The position numbers were made by a program, and so were the translations under genes. From NCBI RefSeq assembly GCF_014189505.1, contig NZ_CP050301.1:2611501-2675500 (forward strand): a stretch of 64,000 bases of DNA, written 5' to 3'. This document shows, piece after piece, positions 37,957 through 49,708 of this stretch. Source of the DNA: Phyllobacterium sp. 628 (lineage in GTDB: Bacteria > Pseudomonadota > Alphaproteobacteria > Rhizobiales > Rhizobiaceae). The number at the start of each line of letters is the position of its first letter. The stretch's first letter is position 1. The notes beneath the pieces are model-generated. The model was not told the origin of the DNA. It worked only from the letters and a program-made list of their open reading frames with translations, and made no database searches.

Positions 37957-37968
37957 GACACGAATTCC

Positions 37969-38502
37969 TTACTTCTTCTTACCTTCTTTGCGAACGATCT
38001 TCTCGCCCGCATACTTCACGCCCTTGCCCTTGTAAGGCTCTGGGCCACGATATTCGCGGATCTCAGCGGCAACCTGACCAACCTGCTGCTTGTCGATGCC
38101 GGTGATGACGATTTCCGTCGGCTTCGGCACTGCAACAGTGATACCTTCCGGTACCTGGTAGACCACTTCGTGGCTGAAACCGAGCGACAGCTGGACATTC
38201 TTGCCCTGCATAGCCGCACGATAACCAACACCATTGATCTCGAGACGCTTTTCAAAACCGTCCTTAACACCCTGGAAGATGTTGACGATCATCGTGCGGC
38301 TCATGCCCCACTTCGACCGTGCGGTCTTGCTGCTGTCACGCGGATCAACGCGAACGGCGTTATCTTCGAACTTAACCAGAACTTCGTCATTGGCGACAAA
38401 GCTCAGTTCACCCTTAGGGCCTTTGGCCTTAATGGTCTGGCCGTCCACGCTGGCGGTTACGCCTGCCGGGACTGCAACTGGTTTTTTACCGATACGAGAC
38501 AT
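37969..38502 (-). CDS. rplF: 50S ribosomal protein L6
   Basis: Large-subunit protein near the factor-binding site. The 177-residue protein starts [18 protein letters not shown], has two related alpha/beta domains, and ends with the signature [24 protein letters not shown] (only partly quoted as a landmark). It is complete, 25 bp after rpsH and 12 bp before rplR. Confidence 0.98.
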   Translation of the reverse strand: MSRIGKKPVAVPAGVTASVDGQTIKAKGPKGELSFVANDEVLVKFEDNAVRVDPRDSSKTARSKWGMSRTMIVNIFQGVKDGFEKRLEINGVGYRAAMQGKNVQLSLGFSHEVVYQVPEGITVAVPKPTEIVITGIDKQQVGQVAAEIREYRGPEPYKGKGVKYAGEKIVRKEGKKK

Positions 38503-38527
38503 TTTTCAAACCTTTTCAAGCCTGTGA

Positions 38528-38926
38528 TTAGAATATACGGCAGAGCAATTCGCCGCCGACATTCTGTTCACGTGCCTCGTGGTCTGCCATCACGCCCTTA
38601 GGCGTGGACAGGATCGAAATACCAAGACCGTTCGCAACCTGCGGGATCGACTTGACCGAAACGTAAACGCGACGGCCAGGCTTCGAAATACGGGTAATCT
38701 CACGGATTACTGGTACGTTCTCGAAATACTTCAGTTCGATTTCGATCTCGGACTTACCGTTTTCAAAATCAACCTGGCTGTATCCGCGGATATAGCCTTC
38801 GGACTGGAGAACATCCAGAACGCGTGCGCGCAGCTTGGAGGCAGGTGTAGAAACCTTGCCCTTCTTGCGCATGATTGCGTTACGGATACGTGTCAGCATA
38901 TCGCCGAGAGGATCTGTCATAGACAT
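38528..38926 (-). CDS. rpsH: 30S ribosomal protein S8
   Basis: Primary 16S rRNA-binding protein; in E. coli also the translational repressor of the spc operon. The 132-residue protein starts [17 protein letters not shown] and ends with the signature [31 protein letters not shown] (partly quoted). It is complete, 12 bp after rpsN. Confidence 0.98.
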   Translation of the reverse strand: MSMTDPLGDMLTRIRNAIMRKKGKVSTPASKLRARVLDVLQSEGYIRGYSQVDFENGKSEIEIELKYFENVPVIREITRISKPGRRVYVSVKSIPQVANGLGISILSTPKGVMADHEAREQNVGGELLCRIF

Positions 38927-38938
38927 CTGTCTTCTCCC

Positions 38939-39244
38939 TTACCAGCTCGACTTCACGATGCCAGGCACCTGGCCGAGCGAACCCAGCTGGCGCAATGCGA
39001 TACGCGACATTTTCAGTTTGCGGTAATAACCGCGCGGACGACCCGATATTTCACAACGATTGCGAATACGAACCTTGGTGGAGTTGCGTGGCAGTTCTGC
39101 CAGCTGGATAGTAGCGCGGAAGCGCTCATCCAGAGGAAGCGACTGATTCATCACTACTGCCTTCAAACGCGCACGCTTTGCAGCATACTGTTTGACGAGC
39201 AAACCACGGCGCTTGTTCTTTTCGACTGCGCTAGTCTTTGCCAT
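38939..39244 (-). CDS. rpsN: 30S ribosomal protein S14 (long, zinc-free form)
   Basis: A 101-residue S14 of the long form without a zinc ribbon. It starts [20 protein letters not shown] and ends [20 protein letters not shown], then the [20 protein letters not shown] tail. The frame opens at 39445, but the upstream part overlaps rplE and is not S14. It lies 25 bp after rplE. Confidence 0.97.
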   Translation of the reverse strand: MAKTSAVEKNKRRGLLVKQYAAKRARLKAVVMNQSLPLDERFRATIQLAELPRNSTKVRIRNRCEISGRPRGYYRKLKMSRIALRQLGSLGQVPGIVKSSW

Positions 39245-39269
39245 TTCAAATACCTCGCTACGCTTGCCG

Positions 39270-39833
39270 TTACTGGCGGAAGGGGAAGTTGAAGGCGCGC
39301 AAAAGAGCGCGGGCTTCGTCATCCGTCTTCGCAGTCGTGCAAACGATGATGTCCATGCCCCAGATCTGATCAACCTTATCGTAGTTGATTTCCGGGAACA
39401 CAATGTGTTCCTTGATACCCATGGCGAAGTTGCCACGACCATCAAAGCTCTTTGGATTCAGACCGCGGAAATCTCGAACGCGCGGCAGCGCGATCGTGAT
39501 CAGGCGATCCAGGAATTCGTACATACGCTCTTTACGAAGTGTAACCTTCGTGCCGATCGGCATATTCTCACGTACCTTGAAGGTAGCAATCGAATTACGC
39601 GCACGGGTAATAACCGGCTTCTGACCAGCAATCAATGCCAGATCTTCAGCTGCGACAGTTGGCTTCTTGGAATCAGCTGTCGCTTCGCCAACGCCCATGT
39701 TCAGAACAACTTTGGTGATGCGGGGAATCTGCATCTCGTTGTCATATTTGAACTGTTCGAGAAGGTCTTTACGTACCACTTCAAGGTACTGCTTCTTCAA
39801 ACGAGGTTCGATCTTTGCAGCTGGATTAGCCAT
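39270..39833 (-). CDS. rplE: 50S ribosomal protein L5
   Basis: Binds 5S rRNA and contacts S13 and the P-site tRNA. The 187-residue protein has [19 protein letters not shown], the ITGFKVRE-like segment (here [21 protein letters not shown]), and [20 protein letters not shown]. It overlaps the rplX stop by 8 bases, so translation is coupled. It is complete. Confidence 0.98.
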   Translation of the reverse strand: MANPAAKIEPRLKKQYLEVVRKDLLEQFKYDNEMQIPRITKVVLNMGVGEATADSKKPTVAAEDLALIAGQKPVITRARNSIATFKVRENMPIGTKVTLRKERMYEFLDRLITIALPRVRDFRGLNPKSFDGRGNFAMGIKEHIVFPEINYDKVDQIWGMDIIVCTTAKTDDEARALLRAFNFPFRQ

Positions 39834-40140
39834 CGATCTGGTCTCCCGAACGCTTTGCTACACGTACCTTATCGCCATTCTCGAGGACCTTGAAGCCAAC
39901 ACGGGTCGGCTTGCCATCCTTGGGGTCGGCGACTGCGAGGTTCGACAGATGGAGCGGCGCTTCTTTCGAAATGATGCCGGCTTCCTGAGTCTGTGTCTGC
40001 TTCTGGTGACGCTTGACAAGATTAACGCCGCGAACGAGCGCCTGCTCATCCTTCGGCAAAACTTTGATTACTTCGCCGGTACGACCTTTGTCCTTACCAG
40101 CAAGAACGACAACACGGTCGCCTTTACGGATCTTCTGCAT
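39826..40140 (-). CDS. rplX: 50S ribosomal protein L24
   Basis: Assembly initiator of the large subunit. The 104-residue protein opens [20 protein letters not shown] with a KOW motif, then [20 protein letters not shown] and the ALHLSN-like block (here [16 protein letters not shown]). It is complete, 11 bp after rplN. Confidence 0.98.
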   Translation of the reverse strand: MQKIRKGDRVVVLAGKDKGRTGEVIKVLPKDEQALVRGVNLVKRHQKQTQTQEAGIISKEAPLHLSNLAVADPKDGKPTRVGFKVLENGDKVRVAKRSGDQIDG

Positions 40141-40151
40141 CGTCTGCTCCT

Positions 40152-40520
40152 TTAGAGTACTTCTGGAGCCAGCGAGATGATCTTCATGTGGTTCTTTGCG
40201 CGAAGTTCGCGCGGAACCGGTCCGAAGATACGCGTGCCGATAGGCTCTTTCTTGTTGTCGATCAGGACAGCTGCGTTCTTGTCGAAACGAATAACGCTAC
40301 CATCTGCGCGACGGATGTCCTTGGCTGTGCGAACAACCACAGCTTTCATCACGTCACCCTTTTTAACACGGCCGCGCGGAATTGCTTCCTTGATCGAAAC
40401 GACAATAATGTCGCCGACCGAAGCATACTTCCGCTTCGAGCCGCCCAGCACCTTGATGCACATGACACGACGGGCGCCGGAATTATCCGCGACGTCGAGG
40501 TTTGTTTGCATCTGAATCAT
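40152..40520 (-). CDS. rplN: 50S ribosomal protein L14
   Basis: Interface protein of the large subunit that forms a bridge to 16S rRNA. The 122-residue protein starts [21 protein letters not shown] and includes [20 protein letters not shown] and the C-terminal [20 protein letters not shown] block. It is complete, 84 bp after rpsQ. Confidence 0.98.
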   Translation of the reverse strand: MIQMQTNLDVADNSGARRVMCIKVLGGSKRKYASVGDIIVVSIKEAIPRGRVKKGDVMKAVVVRTAKDIRRADGSVIRFDKNAAVLIDNKKEPIGTRIFGPVPRELRAKNHMKIISLAPEVL

Positions 40521-40604
40521 GACTAGCCGCCTTCTTCTTGTTCAACCGGACTGGGCTTTCCTTGCCCCTCGCGATTGTTGCGTACTTACATACAGATATT
40601 AATA

Positions 40605-40847
40605 TTAACTTGCTGGGGCGTCAGTTACGACAACCCAACGCTTATCTTTCGAGATTGGCTTCGATTCCTGGATGGAAACGGCATCGCCGACCTTGAACTG
40701 GTTATTCTCGTCGTGGGCCTTGTACTTCTTGGACTGGCGCACGGTCTTCTGGAGGAGCGGGTGCGAATAGCGCCGCTCGACCTTGACCACGACGGTCTTG
40801 TCGTTTTTGTCGCTGACGACAACGCCCTGCAGAATGCGTTTAGGCAT
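40605..40847 (-). CDS. rpsQ: 30S ribosomal protein S17
   Basis: Primary 16S rRNA-binding protein with an OB fold. The 80-residue protein starts [21 protein letters not shown], has [20 protein letters not shown], and the signature [19 protein letters not shown]. It is complete, 10 bp after rpmC. Confidence 0.98.
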   Translation of the reverse strand: MPKRILQGVVVSDKNDKTVVVKVERRYSHPLLQKTVRQSKKYKAHDENNQFKVGDAVSIQESKPISKDKRWVVVTDAPAS

Positions 40848-40857
40848 GGTTTTTTCC

Positions 40858-41058
40858 TTAAGCCTTGCTTACGACCGCTTTCTGGCGGGCGACTGTCTTG
40901 ATGCGCGCGATATCACGGCGAATCTGCCGGACACGTGCGGTTTTTTCCAACTGGCCAGTTGCTTTCTGGAAGCGCAGATTGAACTGCTCTTTCTTCAGCG
41001 TAGCCAACTCTTCATTCAACTGATCGAGGCTCAAAGCCCGAACTTCTGCGGATTTCAT
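40858..41058 (-). CDS. rpmC: 50S ribosomal protein L29
   Basis: A 66-residue protein at the peptide exit tunnel. It starts [20 protein letters not shown], then [19 protein letters not shown], and ends with a lysine-rich tail. The ATG at 41058 is preferred over 41067 because AAGGGG is then about 9 bases upstream, and the length matches relatives. It lies 12 bp after rplP. Confidence 0.97.
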   Translation of the reverse strand: MKSAEVRALSLDQLNEELATLKKEQFNLRFQKATGQLEKTARVRQIRRDIARIKTVARQKAVVSKA

Positions 41059-41070
41059 AACATCCACCCC

Positions 41071-41484
41071 TTATTCTGCGATGCGCTGAATAAAGCGCGT
41101 CTTGACCGAAAGTTTTGCCGCTCCGAGGCGAAGAGCCTCACGAGCCACTTCTTCCGAAACGCCGTCGAGCTCAAACATGACGCGGCCTGGTGCTACACGA
41201 GAAGCCCAGTAATCCACCGAACCCTTACCTTTACCCATGCGGACTTCGGTAGGCTTTGATGTAACTGGTACATCCGGGAAAATCCGGATCCACACACGGC
41301 CGGCACGCTTCATGTGACGGGTAATTGCACGGCGAGCGGCCTCGATCTCACGCGCGGTAACGCGGTTCGGCTCGAGGGCCTTCAGGCCGAAAGCACCAAA
41401 ATTAAGATCCGTGCCGCCTTTCGACGCGCCGTGGATACGGCCCTTGAACTGCTTGCGGAACTTTGTGCGCTTAGGCTGCAGCAT
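41071..41484 (-). CDS. rplP: 50S ribosomal protein L16
   Basis: Large-subunit protein at the A-site tRNA elbow. The 137-residue protein starts [20 protein letters not shown] and contains [40 protein letters not shown] and [14 protein letters not shown]. It is complete, 41 bp after rpsC. Confidence 0.98.
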   Translation of the reverse strand: MLQPKRTKFRKQFKGRIHGASKGGTDLNFGAFGLKALEPNRVTAREIEAARRAITRHMKRAGRVWIRIFPDVPVTSKPTEVRMGKGKGSVDYWASRVAPGRVMFELDGVSEEVAREALRLGAAKLSVKTRFIQRIAE

Positions 41485-41525
41485 TGTTCTCTACTCCAAA
41501 ATTCTCTTTCCGGAAAGACGCTATT

Positions 41526-42233
41526 TTAAGCGTTTTCGCGGCGACGGTTCTGACCCTGATGACCATCACCTTCAACAGCGCGACGTTCAGAGGCCATTGG
41601 GTCATGCTCAAGGATTTCGCCCTTGAATACCCAAACCTTGACGCCGCAGATGCCGTAGGCGGTGTGTGCTTCAGCAGTTCCGTAATCGATATCGGCACGA
41701 AGAGTATGCAAAGGCACACGGCCTTCACGGTACCATTCCATACGAGCAATTTCCGCGCCGCCAAGACGACCCGAGCAATTGATACGAATGCCTTCTGCAC
41801 CAAGACGCATGGCCGACTGAACGGCACGCTTCATGGCACGGCGGAATGCAACACGGCGTTCCAACTGCTGAGCGATTGACTGCGCAACCAGTACTGCGTC
41901 TGTTTCCGGCTTGCGGACTTCAACGATATTGAGCGTTGTGTCTGCATTTGTCATTTCTGACAGCTTGCGGCGCAACTTCTCGATATCGGCGCCCTTTTTG
42001 CCGATGATCAGACCTGGACGTGCAGCGTGGATCGTGACGCGGCACTTCTTGTGCGGACGCTCGATCACAACCTTGGAAATCGCAGCCTGCTTCAACTCGT
42101 CCATCAGATACTTGCGGATCTTGATGTCTTCATGCAGCAGCTTGCCGTATTCACCTGTGTTCGCGTACCAACGCGAGTCCCAGGTCCGATTGATGCCAAG
42201 GCGGAAACCAATCGGATTAATCTTCTGGCCCAT
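41526..42233 (-). CDS. rpsC: 30S ribosomal protein S3
   Basis: Small-subunit head protein at the mRNA entry, part of the mRNA helicase. The 235-residue protein starts [20 protein letters not shown], has a KH domain with [20 protein letters not shown], and the C-terminal block [22 protein letters not shown] (partly quoted). The start overlaps the rplV stop by one base. It is complete. Confidence 0.98.
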   Translation of the reverse strand: MGQKINPIGFRLGINRTWDSRWYANTGEYGKLLHEDIKIRKYLMDELKQAAISKVVIERPHKKCRVTIHAARPGLIIGKKGADIEKLRRKLSEMTNADTTLNIVEVRKPETDAVLVAQSIAQQLERRVAFRRAMKRAVQSAMRLGAEGIRINCSGRLGGAEIARMEWYREGRVPLHTLRADIDYGTAEAHTAYGICGVKVWVFKGEILEHDPMASERRAVEGDGHQGQNRRRENA

Positions 42234-42622
42234 TATGCGGCCTCCCCTTTTTCCTCAGCTTCGCGAACAACGATCGTCAGATGTGAGAATGGCTTCTCAA
42301 TCCGGCTTGCACGACCGCGGCCACGAACGTGGAAACGCTTCATCACGATTGACTTGCCTACATAGGCTTCAGCAACAACCAGAGTGTCAACATCCAGGTC
42401 ATGGTTGTTTTCAGCGTTGGCGATAGCTGATTCGAGAGTCTTTTTCACCGTTCCTGCAATCCGCTTACGCGAAAATTCCAGATCGGCAAGAGCGGCGTTA
42501 ACCTTCTTGCCACGGATCAGAGCAGCCACCAGATTTAGCTTCTGAGGGCTGATGCGGAGCGTGCGGGCAACGGCTTTCGCCTCGTTGTCCTTAAGCTGGC
42601 GCGGAGCCTTAGCCTTGCCCAT
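42233..42622 (-). CDS. rplV: 50S ribosomal protein L22
   Basis: Lines the exit tunnel. The 129-residue protein has [20 protein letters not shown], the extended beta-hairpin region, and the signature [20 protein letters not shown] before [19 protein letters not shown]. It is complete, 2 bp after rpsS. Confidence 0.98.
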   Translation of the reverse strand: MGKAKAPRQLKDNEAKAVARTLRISPQKLNLVAALIRGKKVNAALADLEFSRKRIAGTVKKTLESAIANAENNHDLDVDTLVVAEAYVGKSIVMKRFHVRGRGRASRIEKPFSHLTIVVREAEEKGEAA

Positions 42623-42624
42623 CG

Positions 42625-42903
42625 TTATTTCCTCTTCGCTTTCTTGTCCGCGCCATGACCGTAATAGGTACGCGTCGGAGCGAATTCACCGAACTTGTGT
42701 CCGATCATCTCTTCGTTGACGGAGACCGGTACATGCTTGTTACCATTGTACACACCGAAGGTCAGACCGACGAACTGTGGCAGGATCGTGGAGCGACGGC
42801 TCCAGATCTTGATAACTTCACTGCGACCGCCCTCACGTACCTTCTCAGCCTTCTTGAGAAGATAGCCATCGATGAACGGGCCTTTCCAAACTGAACGAGC
42901 CAT
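42625..42903 (-). CDS. rpsS: 30S ribosomal protein S19
   Basis: Small-subunit head protein that works with S13. The 92-residue protein starts [20 protein letters not shown] and has [19 protein letters not shown] and [20 protein letters not shown]. It is complete, 15 bp after rplB. Confidence 0.98.
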   Translation of the reverse strand: MARSVWKGPFIDGYLLKKAEKVREGGRSEVIKIWSRRSTILPQFVGLTFGVYNGNKHVPVSVNEEMIGHKFGEFAPTRTYYGHGADKKAKRK

Positions 42904-42918
42904 TTCAGACTACCTCTC

Positions 42919-43752
42919 TTATTTCTTGCGCTGATGACGCGAACGAGCGATGAACTTGTCCGTCGACTTGTTGGAGCGCGTCTTCTTGCCCTTCGTAGGC
43001 TTACCCCACGGAGAAACAGGATGACGACCACCTGACGTACGACCTTCACCACCACCGTGCGGGTGATCAACCGGGTTCATGGCAACACCGCGAACGTGCG
43101 GGCGCTTGCCAAGCCAACGGCTGCGGCCTGCCTTACCAAGGCTGATATTGCCATGGTCAGGGTTGGATACTGCACCGACCGTGGCAAAGCACGAACCGTG
43201 GACAAGGCGCTGTTCACCTGAGTTCAGGCGAAGGATTGCCATGCCCTGATCGCGGCCAACGAGCTGCGCATAAGTACCGGCGGAGCGAGCAATCTGACCG
43301 CCCTTGCCTGGCTTCATCTCCACATTGTGGATGATGGTACCGACCGGGATCGACGACAATGGCATCGCATTGCCTGGCTTCACGTCTGTCTGTGCGCCAG
43401 CAATAACGCTGTCGCCAACTGCCAGACGCTGTGGCGCCAGAATGTAGCTCAGCTCACCGTCTTCGTAGCGGATGAGAGCAATGAATGCGGTCCGGTTCGG
43501 ATCGTATTCAAGGCGTTCAACCTTGGCAGCCACATCATGCTTGCGGCGCTTGAAATCAACGAAGCGATAAGTGCGCTTATGACCACCACCCTGATAGCGT
43601 GCAGTGACGCGACCGGTGTTGTTACGACCACCCTTTGACGACAGACCTTCGGTCAGAGCCTTCACAGGCTTGCCCTTGTAGAGCTCCGAACGGTCCACGA
43701 TAACCAGCTGACGCTGACTTGGTGTGGTTGGATTATAATGTTTGAGTGCCAT
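42919..43752 (-). CDS. rplB: 50S ribosomal protein L2
   Basis: Core large-subunit protein needed for subunit joining and peptidyl transfer. The 277-residue protein starts [20 protein letters not shown], has the RNA-binding OB and SH3-like domains, and the signature [20 protein letters not shown] containing the conserved His. It is complete, 20 bp after rplW. Confidence 0.98.
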   Translation of the reverse strand: MALKHYNPTTPSQRQLVIVDRSELYKGKPVKALTEGLSSKGGRNNTGRVTARYQGGGHKRTYRFVDFKRRKHDVAAKVERLEYDPNRTAFIALIRYEDGELSYILAPQRLAVGDSVIAGAQTDVKPGNAMPLSSIPVGTIIHNVEMKPGKGGQIARSAGTYAQLVGRDQGMAILRLNSGEQRLVHGSCFATVGAVSNPDHGNISLGKAGRSRWLGKRPHVRGVAMNPVDHPHGGGEGRTSGGRHPVSPWGKPTKGKKTRSNKSTDKFIARSRHQRKK

Positions 43753-43772
43753 TGTCTTTACTCCACGGCCCC

Positions 43773-44066
43773 TCAGAGACCAGTCGAAACATCGATCGAC
43801 TGCCCTTCGGCAAGCGTCACGACTGCTTTCTTGACATCGCTCTGGCGCCCGACGATGCCGCGGAACCGCTTCACCTTGCCTTTGCGCACAGACGTATTGA
43901 CGGCAGTAACCTTCACGCGGAAGAGCGCTTCGACTGCTGCCTTGATTTCCGGCTTCGTTGCCTTGCGGGCTACGTTGAAGACGACCTGGTTATGTTCAGA
44001 AACCAGGGTCGACTTTTCCGTAATAACCGGGCTGACGATCACGTCGTAATGGCGAAGATCGGTCAT
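43773..44066 (-). CDS. rplW: 50S ribosomal protein L23
   Basis: Exit-tunnel protein that docks trigger factor and SRP. The 97-residue protein has [20 protein letters not shown] and the signature [20 protein letters not shown], then [16 protein letters not shown]. It overlaps rplD by 4 bases. It is complete. Confidence 0.98.
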   Translation of the reverse strand: MTDLRHYDVIVSPVITEKSTLVSEHNQVVFNVARKATKPEIKAAVEALFRVKVTAVNTSVRKGKVKRFRGIVGRQSDVKKAVVTLAEGQSIDVSTGL

Positions 44067-44683
44067 TTGAAACGCTCCTCGAGAGCTTCAACTGCAGCCT
44101 TGGAAAGCACGAGCTTGCCGCGACGCAGGATGTCATAAACATTGATGCCCTGAATTGGCAGAACATCAATGTTCGGGATGTTCGAGGCTGCACGACGGAA
44201 ATTTGCATCAATCTCGGCACCGCCGATGAGAAGCGCATTTTCGAAGCCAAGCTTGGCGAACTGCGAAACAAGTACCTTTGTCTTTGCATCGGCTGAAGCC
44301 AGATCATCGATGATGATGAGTTCTGAAGCCTTTACCTTGGCAGACAGGGCATGACGGAGTGCAAGAGCACGAACCTTCTTAGGCAGGTCATGTTCGTGGC
44401 TGTGAACAACCGGACCATGAGCCTTACCACCGCCGCGGAACTGCGGAGCACGAGCTGAATGGTGACGGGCGCGGCCCGTTCCCTTCTGCTTGTACATCTT
44501 GGCGCCGGTCCGTGCGATTTCCGAACGGCCCTTTGCCTTGTGCGTTCCCTGCTGCTTGCGGGCAAGCTGGTAGCGTACCATGCGCTGAAGGATGTCGTCG
44601 CGTGGCTCAAGACCGAAAATCTCCTCGGAGAGTTTCACCTTGCCGGCGTCTTTGCCTTCAAGTGTTGTAATCGTGAGATCCAT
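44063..44683 (-). CDS. rplD: 50S ribosomal protein L4
   Basis: Large-subunit tunnel protein; in E. coli also the autogenous repressor of the S10 operon. The 206-residue protein has the extended basic loop ([20 protein letters not shown], then [10 protein letters not shown]) and the globular domain ending [19 protein letters not shown]. It shares one base with rplC and overlaps rplW by 4. It is complete. Confidence 0.98.
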   Translation of the reverse strand: MDLTITTLEGKDAGKVKLSEEIFGLEPRDDILQRMVRYQLARKQQGTHKAKGRSEIARTGAKMYKQKGTGRARHHSARAPQFRGGGKAHGPVVHSHEHDLPKKVRALALRHALSAKVKASELIIIDDLASADAKTKVLVSQFAKLGFENALLIGGAEIDANFRRAASNIPNIDVLPIQGINVYDILRRGKLVLSKAAVEALEERFK

Positions 44684-45420
44684 TATTCGGCTCCCTCAGT
44701 TGTCTGCGCTACTTCTGCATCAGACACAGCTGCTGCGGTGTTTGCGGCCTGGCGAACACCAGCTGGCTTGGGAGCAGAAGCTGGCAGCGCTACCTTCATG
44801 GCATCGCGCACCAAAATCCATGCACCCTTGGAGCCAGGAACAGCACCACGAACCAGAATAAGGCCACGATCCAGATCGGTCGAAACAACTTCGATGTTCT
44901 GGGTGGTGATACGGGTCGAACCCATATGACCGGCCATCTTCTTTCCCTTGAACACTTTGCCCGGATCCTGACGCTGACCGGTCGAACCGTGAGCGCGGTG
45001 GGTTACCGAGTTACCGTGTGTTGCGCGGTGACCGCCGAAGTTATGGCGCTTCATCGAACCGGCAAAACCTTTACCGATTGAAGTACCAGTCACATCGACC
45101 TTCTGGCCGGCAACATAATGTTCGGCGGTGATCTCGACGCCGACATCAAGAAGATTGTCAACAGAGACGCGGAATTCCGCTACTTTCGCCTTTGGCTCGA
45201 CTGACGCTGTCGCGAAGTGGCCGCGCAAGCTCTTTGTCGTATTCTTTACTTTGGCCAGGCCAACACCGAGCTGAACGGCAGTGTAGCCATTCTTCTCGAC
45301 TGTACGCTGAGCCACAACCTGACAATTCTCCATCCGGAGTACTGTCACCGGCACATGCTCACCTGCGTCATTGTAGACGCGAGTCATGCCCAGTTTCTGT
45401 GCAATTACACCTGAACGCAT
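44683..45420 (-). CDS. rplC: 50S ribosomal protein L3
   Basis: Early assembly protein near the peptidyl transferase centre. The 245-residue protein starts [20 protein letters not shown] and has the signature [20 protein letters not shown] followed by [20 protein letters not shown]. Its C-terminal tail is long and Ala/Glu-rich, as in other Rhizobiales. It lies 25 bp after rpsJ. Confidence 0.98.
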   Translation of the reverse strand: MRSGVIAQKLGMTRVYNDAGEHVPVTVLRMENCQVVAQRTVEKNGYTAVQLGVGLAKVKNTTKSLRGHFATASVEPKAKVAEFRVSVDNLLDVGVEITAEHYVAGQKVDVTGTSIGKGFAGSMKRHNFGGHRATHGNSVTHRAHGSTGQRQDPGKVFKGKKMAGHMGSTRITTQNIEVVSTDLDRGLILVRGAVPGSKGAWILVRDAMKVALPASAPKPAGVRQAANTAAAVSDAEVAQTTEGAE

Positions 45421-45445
45421 CGGTTCGTCCTTCCGTCCTCAAGCC

Positions 45446-45754
45446 TTACAGCTTGATCTCGACATCAACACCAGCGGAAAGATCGAGCTTCATCAGCGCG
45501 TCTACTGTCTGCGGGGTTGGGTCTACGATATCGAGAAGACGCTTATGAGTGCGCATCTCGAACTGTTCGCGGCTCTTCTTGTCGATGTGCGGCGAGCGAT
45601 TAACCGTGAACTTCTCGATCCGCGTAGGAAGCGGGATCGGTCCGCGCACATTGGCACCGGTACGCTTGGCAGTCGACACGATTTCCCGCGTCGAATCGTC
45701 AAGGATCCGATGATCAAACGCCTTAAGGCGAATGCGGATGTTTTGACCGTTCAT
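45446..45754 (-). CDS. rpsJ: 30S ribosomal protein S10
   Basis: Small-subunit head protein; also NusE, a partner of NusB and NusG in antitermination. The 102-residue protein starts [20 protein letters not shown] and has [20 protein letters not shown] with [19 protein letters not shown]. It is complete. Only 62 bp separate it from tuf, so S10 genes probably follow the str genes on the same transcript. Confidence 0.98.
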   Translation of the reverse strand: MNGQNIRIRLKAFDHRILDDSTREIVSTAKRTGANVRGPIPLPTRIEKFTVNRSPHIDKKSREQFEMRTHKRLLDIVDPTPQTVDALMKLDLSAGVDVEIKL

Positions 45755-45816
45755 TTCATCTTTTCCTTGTTTTGCGGAGACGCCTATAGCAGGCGCCTCT
45801 GCATAAAACCTTAATA

Positions 45817-46992
45817 TTACTCAATGATCGAAGCGACGATGCCAGCACCGACGGTACGGCCACCTTCACGGATAGCGAAGCGGAGCTTCTCTTCCATGGC
45901 GATCGGCACGATCAGCGTCACATCAACCGAGATGTTGTCGCCAGGCATGACCATTTCCGTGCCTTCCGGCAGCGTTACCACACCCGTCACGTCGGTCGTG
46001 CGGAAGTAGAACTGCGGACGGTAGTTGGAGAAGAATGGCGTATGACGGCCACCTTCATCCTTCGTCAGGATATAGGCTTCTGCCTTGAACTTCGTGTGCG
46101 GCTTGACCGAACCTGGCTTGGCAAGGATCTGGCCACGCTCAACGTCTTCACGTCCAACGCCGCGGATCAGCGCGCCGATGTTGTCGCCTGCCTGGCCCTG
46201 ATCGAGCAGCTTGCGGAACATTTCAACGCCGGTAACTGTTGTCTTCGTCGTCGGCTTGATGCCGATGATTTCAACTTCTTCACCAACCTTGACGATACCG
46301 CGTTCAACGCGGCCCGTCACAACCGTACCACGGCCCGAGATCGAAAATACGTCTTCGATCGGCATCAGGAACGGCATGTTGATCGGACGCTCTGGTGTCG
46401 GGATGTACTTGTCAACTTCAGCCATCAGCGCGCGCACTGCGTCTTCGCCGATTTCCTTGTTGGAATCTTCAAGTGCAGCCAAAGCCGAACCCTTGACGAT
46501 CGGTACATCGTCGCCCGGGAAGTCGTATTTCGACAGAAGCTCGCGCACTTCCAGTTCAACCAGTTCCAGAAGCTCGGCATCGTCAACCTGATCAACCTTG
46601 TTCAGGAAAACAACGATCGCAGGAACACCAACCTGACGGGCAAGCAGAATGTGCTCGCGGGTCTGTGGCATCGGACCGTCGGCAGCCGAAACAACCAGGA
46701 TCGCGCCGTCCATCTGCGCAGCACCGGTGATCATGTTCTTCACATAGTCAGCGTGGCCTGGGCAATCAACGTGTGCATAGTGACGCGCTGGCGTCTCATA
46801 CTCAACGTGCGCCGTCGAGATCGTGATGCCGCGGGCCTTTTCTTCAGGCGCTGCATCGATCTGGTCGTAAGGCTTGTACTCACCAAAATACTTCGTAATC
46901 GCTGCCGTCAACGACGTCTTGCCATGGTCAACGTGACCAATCGTGCCGATGTTGACGTGCGGCTTGTTACGTTCAAACTTGCTCTTAGCCAT
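45817..46992 (-). CDS. tuf: Elongation factor Tu
   Basis: GTPase that brings aminoacyl-tRNA to the ribosome. The 391-residue protein has G1 GHVDHGKTS (residues 19 to 27), switch I with [15 protein letters not shown]3 [20 protein letters not shown] (partly quoted), and G4 NKVDQVDD, then two beta-barrel domains. It is complete. Rhizobiales often carry a second copy elsewhere; only one is in this window. It lies 64 bp after fusA. Confidence 0.98.
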   Translation of the reverse strand: MAKSKFERNKPHVNIGTIGHVDHGKTSLTAAITKYFGEYKPYDQIDAAPEEKARGITISTAHVEYETPARHYAHVDCPGHADYVKNMITGAAQMDGAILVVSAADGPMPQTREHILLARQVGVPAIVVFLNKVDQVDDAELLELVELEVRELLSKYDFPGDDVPIVKGSALAALEDSNKEIGEDAVRALMAEVDKYIPTPERPINMPFLMPIEDVFSISGRGTVVTGRVERGIVKVGEEVEIIGIKPTTKTTVTGVEMFRKLLDQGQAGDNIGALIRGVGREDVERGQILAKPGSVKPHTKFKAEAYILTKDEGGRHTPFFSNYRPQFYFRTTDVTGVVTLPEGTEMVMPGDNISVDVTLIVPIAMEEKLRFAIREGGRTVGAGIVASIIE

Positions 46993-47056
46993 CTGAGCTC
47001 TCCGTTATATGTTCGCCTGCTCAGGCTTAACTCAACTGTCAAGCGCAACCTTATGG

Positions 47057-49144
47057 TTACGCAAACTTCTTCTGAATTTCCTGCGCGACAACTGCCGGCA
47101 CAGGTTCGTAGTGGTCAAACTGCATGGTGTACTGTGCACGACCCTGGCTCATCGAGCGCAGATTGCTCACATAACCAAACATGTTGGCCAGCGGGACATT
47201 TGCGTTGACGACAGTCGCGATACCACGCGCTTCCGTACCCGAAATCTGACCACGACGTGAATTCAGATCACCAATCACGTCACCGACGTAATCTTCAGGT
47301 GTAACAACTTCGACCTTCATGATCGGTTCGAGCAGCTGGGCACCAGCCTTCTGCGCACCTTCGCGGAATGCAGCGCGAGCTGCGATTTCGAAGGCGAGAA
47401 CCGAGGAGTCGACATCGTGGTAAGCACCGTCGATCAGCGTGGCTTTCACGCCGAGCATCGGGAAGCCTGCGAGCGGACCCGCACCCATGACGCTTTCGAT
47501 ACCCTTTTGAACGCCGGGAATGTATTCCTTAGGAATGGAACCGCCCACGATCTTCGATTCAAAGATGAACTCATCGCCATCATGTGGCTCGAAGATCACC
47601 TTGATACGAGCGAACTGGCCCGAACCACCCGACTGCTTCTTGTGGGTGTAGTCAATTTCCGCCTTGCGTGTAATCGATTCACGATAGGCAACCTGCGGCT
47701 GACCAACATTTGCCTCGACCTTGAACTCGCGACGCATACGGTCAACGAGAATGTCGAGATGAAGTTCGCCCATGCCAGCAATGATTGTCTGGCCTGATTC
47801 TTCGTCCGACTTGACGCGGAATGAAGGATCTTCAGCAGCAAGACGATTAAGCGCGAGGCCCATCTTTTCCTGGTCTGCCTTGGTCTTAGGCTCGATCGAA
47901 ATTTCGATCACCGGCTCAGGGAAAATCATCCGCTCAAGGATAACCGGCTTCAGAGGATCGCAGAGCGTATCACCTGTTGTGGTTTCCTTCAGGCCTGCCA
48001 AAGCAACGATGTCACCGGCAAACGCTTCTTCGATGTCTTCACGCGAGTTGGAATGCATCTGCAGCATACGGCCGATACGTTCGCGCTTTTCCTTGACTGT
48101 GTTGTCGAGCGAAATGCCCTTGGTCAGCTTGCCGGAATAGATACGGCAGAATGTCAGCGAACCAACGAACGGATCGTTCATGATCTTGAATGCAAGCATC
48201 GACAAAGGCTCTTCGTCGGAAGACTTGCGAACTGTTTCTGCTTCAGTCTTAGGATCGATACCCTTGATCGAAGGAACATCAACAGGCGAAGGCAAGAAGT
48301 CAACGACACCATCAAGAAGTGGCTGTACGCCCTTGTTCTTGAACGCCGAACCGCAGAATACCGGATGGAAATCAACGCGGCATGTACCGATACGGATCAG
48401 CTTACGGATTGTATCATTGTCTGGCATGTTGCCTTCGAGATAGGCTTCGGTCGCTGCTTCGTCGACTTCGACGGCAGTTTCGATCAGCTTTTCACGATAT
48501 TCTTCTGCACGTTCCTTAAGATCGGCAGGAATTTCAACGACATCCCACTCAGCGCCCAGCTGCTCATCGCGCCAGACCAGAGCCTTCATTTCGATCAGAT
48601 CGACAACGCCCTTGAATTCTGTCTCAGCGCCGATTGGCAGCTGCATAACGAGAGCTGTTGCACCAAGACGCGACTTGACCATTTCGACGCAGCGATAGAA
48701 ATCGGCGCCGGTCTTGTCCATCTTGTTGACGAAGATCATACGTGGAACGTGATACTTCTCAGCCTGACGCCATACGGTTTCAGTCTGCGGCTCTACACCG
48801 GCGTTGGCATCGAGCAGTGCAATCGCACCGTCGAGAACGCGCAGCGAGCGCTCTACTTCAATCGTGAAGTCAACGTGGCCTGGCGTATCGATGATGTTGA
48901 AGCGACGCTTCTTGCCATCACGGCCTGTCCAATATGTCGTGGTTGCAGCGGAAGTGATCGTGATACCACGCTCCTGCTCCTGCTCCATCCAGTCCATGGT
49001 TGCGGCGCCATCATGAACTTCACCGATTTTGTGCGACTTGCCGGTGTAATAAAGAATACGCTCGGTGGTCGTGGTCTTGCCGGCGTCGATGTGCGCCATG
49101 ATACCGAAGTTACGGTAGTCTTCGATTTTATATTCGCGGGCCAT
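47057..49144 (-). CDS. fusA: Elongation factor G
   Basis: GTPase that drives translocation. The 695-residue protein has G1 AHIDAGKTT (residues 17 to 25), switch [23 protein letters not shown]4 NKMDKTGAD, then domains II to V with the domain IV loop and the C-terminal [16 protein letters not shown]. It is complete, 33 bp after rpsG, in the classical str order. Confidence 0.98.
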   Translation of the reverse strand: MAREYKIEDYRNFGIMAHIDAGKTTTTERILYYTGKSHKIGEVHDGAATMDWMEQEQERGITITSAATTTYWTGRDGKKRRFNIIDTPGHVDFTIEVERSLRVLDGAIALLDANAGVEPQTETVWRQAEKYHVPRMIFVNKMDKTGADFYRCVEMVKSRLGATALVMQLPIGAETEFKGVVDLIEMKALVWRDEQLGAEWDVVEIPADLKERAEEYREKLIETAVEVDEAATEAYLEGNMPDNDTIRKLIRIGTCRVDFHPVFCGSAFKNKGVQPLLDGVVDFLPSPVDVPSIKGIDPKTEAETVRKSSDEEPLSMLAFKIMNDPFVGSLTFCRIYSGKLTKGISLDNTVKEKRERIGRMLQMHSNSREDIEEAFAGDIVALAGLKETTTGDTLCDPLKPVILERMIFPEPVIEISIEPKTKADQEKMGLALNRLAAEDPSFRVKSDEESGQTIIAGMGELHLDILVDRMRREFKVEANVGQPQVAYRESITRKAEIDYTHKKQSGGSGQFARIKVIFEPHDGDEFIFESKIVGGSIPKEYIPGVQKGIESVMGAGPLAGFPMLGVKATLIDGAYHDVDSSVLAFEIAARAAFREGAQKAGAQLLEPIMKVEVVTPEDYVGDVIGDLNSRRGQISGTEARGIATVVNANVPLANMFGYVSNLRSMSQGRAQYTMQFDHYEPVPAVVAQEIQKKFA

Positions 49145-49177
49145 GATCTGGTGCCTCTAAGAATAGGGTTTCGACGA

Positions 49178-49648
49178 TTACCAGCGGTAATGCGAGAATG
49201 CGCGGTTGGCTTCTGCCATGCGATGCGTGTCTTCACGCTTCTTGACAGCCGAGCCGCGGTTGTTTGCAGCATCCAGGAGCTCGCCGGACAGGCGATCAAC
49301 CATCGTGGTCTCATTGCGACCGCGAGCGGCATTGATCAGCCAACGGATTGCAAGAGCCTGACGACGCTCTGGACGAACATCAACCGGTACCTGGTAAGTC
49401 GCACCACCAACACGGCGCGAACGCACTTCAACGTGCGGCGCAACATTGTCGAGGGCCTGATGGAACAGGGCAACCGGCTCCTGCTTGCTCTTGGCTTCAA
49501 CCGACTCAAGCGCACCGTAAACGATACGTTCAGCAATCGACTTCTTGCCATGATGCATGACTGCATTCATGAACTTTGTCAGAACGAGATCGCCGAACTT
49601 TGGATCCGGGTTGATCTCACGCTTTTCTGCACTATGGCGTCTGGACAT
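49178..49648 (-). CDS. rpsG: 30S ribosomal protein S7
   Basis: Primary assembly protein of the small-subunit head; in E. coli also the repressor of the str operon. The 156-residue protein starts [20 protein letters not shown] and has the signature [21 protein letters not shown] (partly quoted) and [20 protein letters not shown]. It is complete, 60 bp after rpsL. Confidence 0.98.
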   Translation of the reverse strand: MSRRHSAEKREINPDPKFGDLVLTKFMNAVMHHGKKSIAERIVYGALESVEAKSKQEPVALFHQALDNVAPHVEVRSRRVGGATYQVPVDVRPERRQALAIRWLINAARGRNETTMVDRLSGELLDAANNRGSAVKKREDTHRMAEANRAFSHYRW

Positions 49649-49708
49649 ATTCTCTGTCTCTTATCTGCATCGGGTTGACCTACCTGGTGGCCAAAGTCCC
49701 GGAAAATC

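Noticed and set aside
48053..49678. 541-codon open frame on the plus strand
   Set aside because: It is antisense to fusA and rpsG and crosses their gene boundary, which a real gene would rarely do.
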